From Eublepharis macularius (taxonomy: Eukaryota; Chordata; Lepidosauria; Squamata; Eublepharidae): DNA of 64,000 nucleotides. Positions 49,401-58,400 of this stretch are shown here, in pieces. Position numbers and translations under genes: made by a program. The notes under the pieces were generated by a model. It was not told the DNA's origin. It was given only the letters and a program-made list of their open reading frames with translations, and ran no database searches. The DNA lies in assembly GCF_028583425.1 (NCBI RefSeq), contig NC_072797.1, forward strand, positions 22,416,001-22,480,000. Reading direction: 5' to 3'. The stretch's first letter is position 1. The number at the start of each line of letters is the position of its first letter.

Positions 49401-52400
49401 ACTACAGGGTTCTGAAGTCACAATCTAGATGTATCAATGCAACTTGGTCTGGAGCCAATTCCTAAATATACAAGGTAAATTCCTTTCTGAATACAGACTG
49501 CTAGGTTGTAGCATGTTAACTTGGGAGTCTGAAGTCAACATGAGGTGGTTTGGGGCCATAGCTATGCACATGCCCCATGTTCAATGCCAAGTTTCCACAA
49601 CAAAAGAACAATGGGTAGAAGGGCTGGAAAGACCTCTGCCCAGTCGCTTGCAAAGCCACTGCCAGTTGGACAAAAATACCGGGCTAGAGGGATCAGCGGT
49701 CTGACTCCGTATAGAGCACTTTCATATCTTTAAGTTCCTTACAGAGCAAGGGTGATAGGTCAAGCCTGGCAGATTCAATCCTTGGCATCTCTGATACCAA
49801 GAGTTAGGTCTCAGATCTTGCAGAGCTCACAATGCAGAGCTAGACGAATTATTGGTCAGACCCAGTATAGGGAAACTTCATATATTCAAACGGACAAGAA
49901 CTGATGAACATCTGGCCAGGGATGTATCCATGCTATGAATTTGTCAAAGCATAGAACAGCTATAGAATTAGATACTGGCTGCAGAATGTATGTTTCTGAG
50001 AATCCAGCTTTCTTTTTTAAAAGCGTGTTTCTAGTACAGATGGGAAATTCTTTCATGGATACAGCTCCACACACACGAGAAGAGATGAATCTGGAGAAGA
50101 ACTGTATTGTGCTCTTATCATAGAATCATAGAATAATAGAGTTGGAAGGGGACCATCTAGTCCAACCCCCTGCCCAGTGCAGGATCAGCCTAAAGCATCT
50201 CTGACAAATATTCATCCAGCCTCTTCTTGAAAACTGCCAGTGAAGGGGAGCTCACCACTTCCCTAGGAAGCTGATTCCACTTTTGAACTACTCTGACCAT
50301 GAAAAAGTTCTTCCTAATATCTAGCCGGTACCTTTGTGAATGTAATTTAAGCCCATTGCTTCGCGCCCTACCCTCTGCTGCCAACCGGAACAGCTCCCTG
50401 CCCCTCCTCCAAATGACAGCCTTTCAAATACTTAAAGAGAGCAATCATGTCCCCCCTCAATCTCCTCTTCTCCAAACTAAACATTCCCAAGGCCCTCAGC
50501 CTTTCCTCGTAGGGCTCCTGATCATCCCCATCGCTCTCCTCTGCACCCTCTCGATTTTGTCCACATCCTTTTTGAAGTGAGGCCTGCAGAACTGTACCCA
50601 ATACTCCAGGTGTGGCCCGACCAAGGCAGTATAGAGAGGGGCTATGACCTCCTGCGATTTCGATGCTATGGCCCCTTTGATACAACCCAAGATTGAATTA
50701 GCCTTTTTTGCCACTGCATCACACTGACTGCTCATATTCAGTTTACAGTCCACTCTTACCCCAAGATCTCTTTCACATATACTACTGCCCAGAAGTGTAT
50801 CCCCCATCCAGTATTTGTGCTTCCCATTTTTGTGGCCCAGATGTAATACTGTGCACTTGTCTTTGTTGAATTGCATCCTATTCACAGCTGCCCACTTCTC
50901 CAGAGTATTCAGGTCTTGTTGAATTTTAATTCTAATTCTTGGGTGTTTGCTACTCCTCCCAATTTGGTATCATCAGCAAATTTAATGAGCAGCCCTTCCA
51001 CTCCTTCCACTCCTCTTATGTATGATCCAAAGAGATAACTAGGGTGGTAGGCTTGATAGGCAAAAGTGGTAGGCAGAGATATCGCTAGGCTTGAGTTGGT
51101 CGATCCAGTTCGATCGCTAACTCTTCATAACGCGGCAGGAAGTTAATATGATGTCACCAGTATTGGAAGTTAATTTTGTTCCGGGCCAGCCTGATCATAC
51201 GGGTAAACCAGGCAGCTGCTTAGGGTGCTGCTGAGTTTTAAGTGGGTCAAAATTAGACAGAAGTCAATTTTTTCTCTCTGAAAGTATCAAATATTGTTGT
51301 CCTCATTTTTCTTGATACTGAGCATGGAAGGGCACCAAAGTTATTGTTTGCCTTGGAAACCCAAAACTCTTTGGCCGTTACTGATTTTGTACAGTTCCTC
51401 TCCTCAGGCAAGCCATTTTTCCAGCCAAAAGAGCTCTGATAAGTAGCAAAAATTCTCACAGAGCTTTTATTCATGTTTAGGTTGTCAGTGGATTTTGCCA
51501 GAGATGAAATTTGAAACAAATTTGAAGGTTCCTATTTCTGCATTTCAAAGGAAAACCAAAGAACATTTCTTAGCAGACTTTCACAATTTCCCCAAATTTT
51601 TTACTTACCGAAGGGTAGATACACAAAGGCTGAACTGCACCTGACATGTAAAAGCTTGTAAGAAAATACAAATGCCTAATTCTTCAGGACTCAGGAGCTT
51701 GGTGCGGGGCAATTTTCAATGTAGTACATATGGAGAATCTGCACTGTTTCTGGTTGCTACTTTCTCCCCATTCCATCACAGTTGCTTCTCCACCCCCCCA
51801 CAGGAAGGCTCCAGCCATAAGAACTTAAGAAGAGCTGAACATGGAGCCGTACTTAAGTTATGGTTGTCAGTAACCGTTGATGGACTTTTCCATGAACTTC
51901 TCTCATTTCTCTTTAAAGCCATCTATCACCCACCACATCTTTTGTCAGTGAATATCATGTCCTTAGCTTCTGGACTTATTTTTAATTTGCTTGTCAACTT
52001 CATTTGCTCTGTCAACTTTTGGGCCAGGGTTTGTGCACCTTTTAATTGACCTAATTTGGGTAAGATTTCCACTTTTTAAAGGCTATCTTCCTGCCTCTTA
52101 TAGCTTTCTTGATTCTGCTTGTTAAGCACGCTGCCATTCTCTTGGACTTGTCTATATTTTTCTTCGTCATGGTATGCATTTCTCTTGTAACTTCCAAGCA
52201 TCATGAAGGATTTTGATACTTCTGACTCTCTTTTAAACTTCCTTTTAATAAGACAAATGGAACCTTGGAAGGAGAGGGGAGTAGCTTGGGAAGAGTTGCA
52301 GTAGAAACTGGTTGCCAACTGGAGATTTAAAAAATCTGGAGATTAAAAAAATGTCCTTTCTCTTTAAAAGAGGCTTAATGGGATGTTATTTACTTTCAGA

Positions 52401-55400
52401 CTTCATGGAAAGACTATCAACATAACCATCATTCAAGTTTTTGCCCCAGCTACAGATGCTGAAGAAGACGAAACTGAAAGTTTTAAGGAAGAAATGGATT
52501 ATACACCTAAACAAGATGTGCTTTTAATCATAGGTGGCAGCCAAAGTAGATGTTACATTTTTAACAAGTTCACCACAATGCCATCCCGTGTTCCATGGAA
52601 TCATACAGCAGTTCCAAGGAATGGCTTCTATTAAAATAGGGGAGTGGAAATGGTCTTGGAAAGCTGCCGCTGGGAGAAGGAGAGCTCTTGCATTTCCCTC
52701 AAGCGGAGAGTTTCCCCGTTTTTGCAGCTGCACATGAACGCAATAACTCTGCGGCTACCCTAGTAACAAGTGGGGGGAAGATTAAGTACCCCCCCTCCCA
52801 ACTGCTTCTCCACTGCCAGTCCCCTTGCCTGGATGCTCCTCAGCCTAGGTGGAGGTGCCATTAGGCATGTATTACATAGACATATTAATCAGATCTGTCG
52901 GTTGCCCACCTATTCAAAACAAACAAACAAACAAACAAACAGGAATTAACTCACCATTGGGGAGCTGGATATAGGCCTCAGGGCTCCATTCGCTCTTTTC
53001 ACCATAGCTTGTTATACAGCGAACCTGAACAGTGTATTTCGCTCCCGGGTGTAACTGAAAGATTTTATATTGTGTTTGTTCTCCAACAAAATGAATCTGA
53101 GAAGTAGTAAGACAATGGAAATAAGAATTTCAGAAAATCTGGGTTTTAAAAGCTTGTAAGAACATCTCATAAAAGTAGGAATCTTTAGCTGATATGGCCC
53201 TCTATTAGTCAAAGAAATGCCTCACACAACTTAGGATCCACAAAACAGAAGGCTACCAGCCTTGTACTATGGCCTGCCGGTTACCCTGCATCCCTTCTAT
53301 TCAGCCTTTTTTTTTTAAATATAATTTTTATTGGATGGGTTAACATACATTTAGGATTATAAAAGTTACATTTTCCTTCGCTTCCCATAGTTATATGCTT
53401 CCCACCCCCTCCCCTCCCCCTTTTCTACGTTGACTTCCAACAGCACTCCAACCCCCCGTTTTCTAGTCTTATTTCTAAATCCTAGTTGTCACTTTTTTGT
53501 TACTGGTAAAGATCTAAACTAACTCTTATCTTATTTAATAACTTTCAAAAGACCGTAATTGTCCTTTAACATCCCATTTTTTCTCTAAATATTTTCTCAG
53601 CTTCCCCCAGTCTTCAAAGTATCCCTTTGGATCTTGATCCCTCAATTTTCTTGTTAATTTGTCCATTTCTGCCATGTACAACAGTTTTTGTGTCCATTCT
53701 TCAATTTCTGGTAATTCTTCTCTCTTCCAATATTGTGCATATAACGTTCTTGCCGCTGTTATCATATAATACAATAGTACTCTATCTTTTCTATTAACAT
53801 CCTCTAAATGCAAGGATAATAATAACATTTCTGGGTTCTTAACAACATTATATTGGAGTATTGAAGACATTTCAGCACATATTTCAGACCAAAAGTCTCT
53901 AGCCTTGCCACAAGTCCACCACATATGAAATAGAGAACCTTCATGCTCCTTACATTTCCAACACTTGTTAGATAGCTGTTTGTTAACAATGGCTAACTTC
54001 TTCGGTGTTAAATACCATCTATATATCATTTTATAGCCATTTTCTCTAATACTGGTACAAGTTGAAATTTTTAATGTATTTTTCCACAATTGCTCCCAAG
54101 CTTCCATCATAATTTCATTATTACAATTTATCGCCCACTTTATCATTTGTACTTTCACTGTCTCATCTTCTGTATACCATTTTAATAACAATTTATACAT
54201 TTTAGAAATTGCTTTGTTATTATCCCCCAGCAAAAGTTCTTCTAACTCTGATTTTTTAATTCTAAAACCTGTTCTCCTTTGATCTGACTCAAATAAGTCT
54301 TTGATAAAAGTCGATACTGTAGCCAGCCATATTTGAATGGTAGTTCCTCATTTAATCTAAGTTTTAACTCATTATTTTCTATTTCTATAAGCTCTTTAAA
54401 AGTAAGCCATTCTTTCCCCTTATATTCTAAGTTCGGATTGATTACTTCAGCTGGAACAATCCATAATGGTCCCCTTCTATTCGGCCTTTGGAAGGCATTG
54501 GAAACAAGATCTTTATCATGGATGACACGTTTGTTTGGCTTAGGTTCCCAAGTGCTACCGGTCCAACTTAAGAACAACAACTCAATTACATTTTATCTCA
54601 TCTTTCCCTCAAGGAACTCAGGGCAGTATATGTGGTTCTTCCTTCCTTCATTGAAGCTAAAAACAACTGTGTGAGGTAAGTTAAGCTGAGAGAACATGAT
54701 GGACTCAAAATAACTCAGTGAGCTTCAGGGCTGAACAAGGATTTGAACTAGGGTTGCCAATCCCCCTCTGGTTTATGTTGCTGCACAGAGTGGTGGCAGG
54801 AGACAAAATAAAAAATGGACATCAGGCTTATGGTTTGATGTCATCTTTGGAAAAATTCCAGAAGTGACATCATACCTGTCTAGGAACTGCTGGAAATCTA
54901 TGGTAAAACCATAGATTTTCTGGTGATTCCTAGAGAGGACTGACATTACCTCTGTGTTTCCAGTAATTCCTAGAGAGGTATGATGTCACTTCAGAATTTC
55001 CCAAAAAGCGATGTTATGCCATTGCCCATGGCCACCACTCTATGTCCCTGCCCCCTTTCCCCTCAGTGTCTTAATGGTTGCCAAGCCTGGCAACTGTAAT
55101 TTGAACCTATATCTCCCCAGTCTTAGAGCTATACTGGGTCTCAGTTACTTTACTAGCCTTTCTTTTGTCTGCAATAGTGGGCATTAAAAGTAGCAAATAT
55201 TTTTTCATACTTTTCTGATTTCCCAGATGAATATCTGTCTCTCTTCTGCAACTGATGATGACTGTATCATATAATAAAATCTCTTAACTTACTTTGGTGA
55301 CCTTCATGACATATTACTTGCTTCTGGAGTGAGAGTTCTTATTCACTTAGATTTCTTGGAAACACTTAAATGTTTCACCTGTTCCCAGCACAAATAACCT

Positions 55401-58400
55401 TTTCCTTATTATTAACATGTTAAATGCAACCTGTGGTGTCCATTAAAAGGTCTCTCAAGAAAGCGTCATAATGATAAAAAGTATGCATGAAGGTGGTCTC
55501 TTTTTGGAAAAATAAGAGAGAGGACACATTAATTATGACTACTTCGAAGCAAACCTTTTATTCCTGTGCTTGAGTCATTTCCCTGGGCTAGCAGGAATAC
55601 CTAATTTATTTATTTTCTTTGATTCCAAGACACAAAATTCCTTACAAGCCAGTTTCATTTTGCTTCAAGTAGAATCTACATTTCTAATATGGTATATACC
55701 TTGTGTTAGTCCAAACATACATCCTCTCTGCTATCGGAGGCAATTTTTAAAGTTTAAATGAACATGGAAAAAAGCAAGCAAGCACCAAACATATTAGAGC
55801 GTAAAAGGATTGGTGTCAGAAGTAGAACTTGAATCTCAAGAACAACATGGGCTGCAGCAAGGTTATCTCCATTTGCCATATGGCTTCAAGGACAGCATTT
55901 CATTACCCTTCAAGCCCTATGGCAAGTGGATGTGACCACTTGTTTTGCAGGCTTTTGATCTTTGCTACCCTTGAATCCCTACAGCGAACGCATGTGATCT
56001 TAGTGCCTCACTGATTCTTAGAGATTCAGGTTTGTTTGGCAATGATGGCCCTAGCCTGGGCTTGTACTAGCTTTGTCCCCTCTTTTGGTAGGGATATGAT
56101 AATAACACTGACCCATCAATCTCATGTTTTAAAGTGCTTCTTAAGAGCATTTATTAGCAGACTCACTCACCTCCCATTCTTTTTCTCCTGCGGACTTTAG
56201 CCGCAATTCATAATTCCGTTTTTGCAAGCTCATTGCACCGGTGACTAATGGAGGTGGCAACCATTTTGCCCACACACACGTTATCCCATTCAACTGCTTG
56301 ACTTCCAGAGACAGATCCGTGGGAGAGTCTGGCTTGCCTGAATAAAATGGAAGTTTAGAAGTCAGTATTTTTTTCCTCCAACTAGGAATCCTTTCTTTGA
56401 TGGCTCTAGATCAAAAGGAAGGGTGGCCCAAGGTCCACCTAGCTGTGCTTTGTTTGCTGAAGATGACAGGGACCAAACTTGGAATCTTAAACATACAAAA
56501 CGTGGACTCTGCCACTGAGCTATGGCTTGTCCTTAGGAAATCAAGCCCTAATATACTTCTGACTAAGGCTAGAGATATGCAGGGGTCATTGTGTAGAAAA
56601 AGAGCTGGAGGAACTCATTAGCATAACTCATTAGCATATGCCACACCTCTTGCCATTGCCGTGTGTCATTAGTATAACTGATTTGCGTATCACACGCCTC
56701 CTGGCATCACCTATTCTGGCTGTTTTGGACCCAATCCTGGCCATTCAGGAACGAAAGTGGGCCCAAAATGGCAAAAAGGGGCTGAAAATGGCTGAAAAGG
56801 GGCCCAAAATGGTCAGGATTGGGCTGCTGATAAATGGGAGAGCGACCCACCACCCATCAGAGGCCAAATCCAGGCCGTTTTGGCACCAATCCAAGCTGAA
56901 ACAGGCCCAAAATGGCCAAGAGTCAGGTGGGCAGGGCCTCTTTGTCCTTAGGAAATCATCAAGTCCTAATATACTTCTGACTATGGCTAGAGATATGCAG
57001 GGGTTCCTCTTTGGGGAACTGCCGGAACTGCGTTCCTGTGCGTTCCCCCTCGAAATGAGCCCTGGAGATATGTACATTGAAAAGAAGAATGCACTTCTGA
57101 GCTCATGTGTACACCAGGAGCATATCAGCGAATCAGATACTGACAAATGCCGGAGCCAATAGTTGGTCATTGTATGGCTGCCACCTCCTGTGCTTCTTGG
57201 GGGCTATGAATTGTGGGGTTGCCTGAGAGAAAACTTACCTACAGATGCTGCATCTATATAATGAGGATCAGAGACATTACTTCCCAGGTCATTGGTAGCC
57301 TTTACTGTGATATTATACGATGTTGAAAGACTGAGTGGCTTTTTATCAAAATAACAGGAATTTGGGCCAGCAGATATGTAGTCAGGACATTCATAAGGGT
57401 GTTCTTCTCTAAAATATAATAATATAAAACAGAAATTAATAAAGGTCTGTCCAGGGCCAAATCGAGGGGGGGCATGGGGGTAGTCTGCCCCCGGTGCCCC
57501 CAGGGAGGGGGCGCCGGGAGCAGCTGCCAGCTGCCAGAGGGCACAGGCAGCAGCCCCACCACGCCTTGCAGCCCCGCGCGCTGCCTTTTGCCTGCCCCGC
57601 AGGACAGGGGGCGGCCGGCTTGCCGCACACCCCCTGTCCTGCAGGGCAGGCAAAAGGCAGCGTGGGGGGCTGCGGGGTCACCTGTGCCAATCGCCTGCCC
57701 CGCAGGACAGGGGGCAGCCGGGCACGGGCAACCCTAGATCCGGCGCTGGGTCTGTCCATGCTTAACAAACCAAATAGCTGTATATGAGTTTAAACCATTT
57801 TGTAATATCCATGTTACTCAGGAAACTGTTGTGGGAAAGGCAAATCCATGTTTGGTACCATGCAATGGTGGAGATGAGCTATGTTACCCAGGAGAAAATA
57901 TACAAATTTTTAGACAGCTGGAAGTAGACTTGCCAATCCCTTGGTAGGGGTATAGGATCTCCTACCCCCACTCCCAAGTCCCACTTGGAGTGGTGGTGGG
58001 GGAAAAATACCAAAAAACCAAGCAGTGTTGTTCTATTCATTTCTAGTGCTACTACAAGAACAGCAAGTGAATGCAGCTGCAAAAGATGCCTTCTGCAAAC
58101 TTAGTCTAACCAGGAAGATGGCCTCCTACCTTAACATGGCCAATCTGGTGAACTGGATCCACAGTATGGTAACACTGAGATTAGACTACTGTAATGCTCT
58201 CTCTATAGGTCTCCCTCGAAGTCAGCTTGGAGACACCAGTTGTTACAGAATGCCACTGCTTGATTATTTTCAGGAGCTAGGCAGAGCAGGCATATTACTG
58301 CTCACCCTATTGGCTACCCATCAGTTACCAGACTCAGCTCAAGGTTTTGGGTATCACATACAAAGCCTTTCATGTCTTTGGTTCCTCATAACTGGAAGGC

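Noticed and set aside
50496..50885. 129-codon minus-strand open frame as a host gene
   Set aside because: It reads as the CR1 reverse transcriptase C-terminus and is followed by the CR1 3' end.
53535..54233. 232-codon minus-strand open frame as a functional reverse transcriptase
   Set aside because: Only the C-terminal part of L1 ORF2; the element is 5' truncated and has a frameshift, so it cannot be active.
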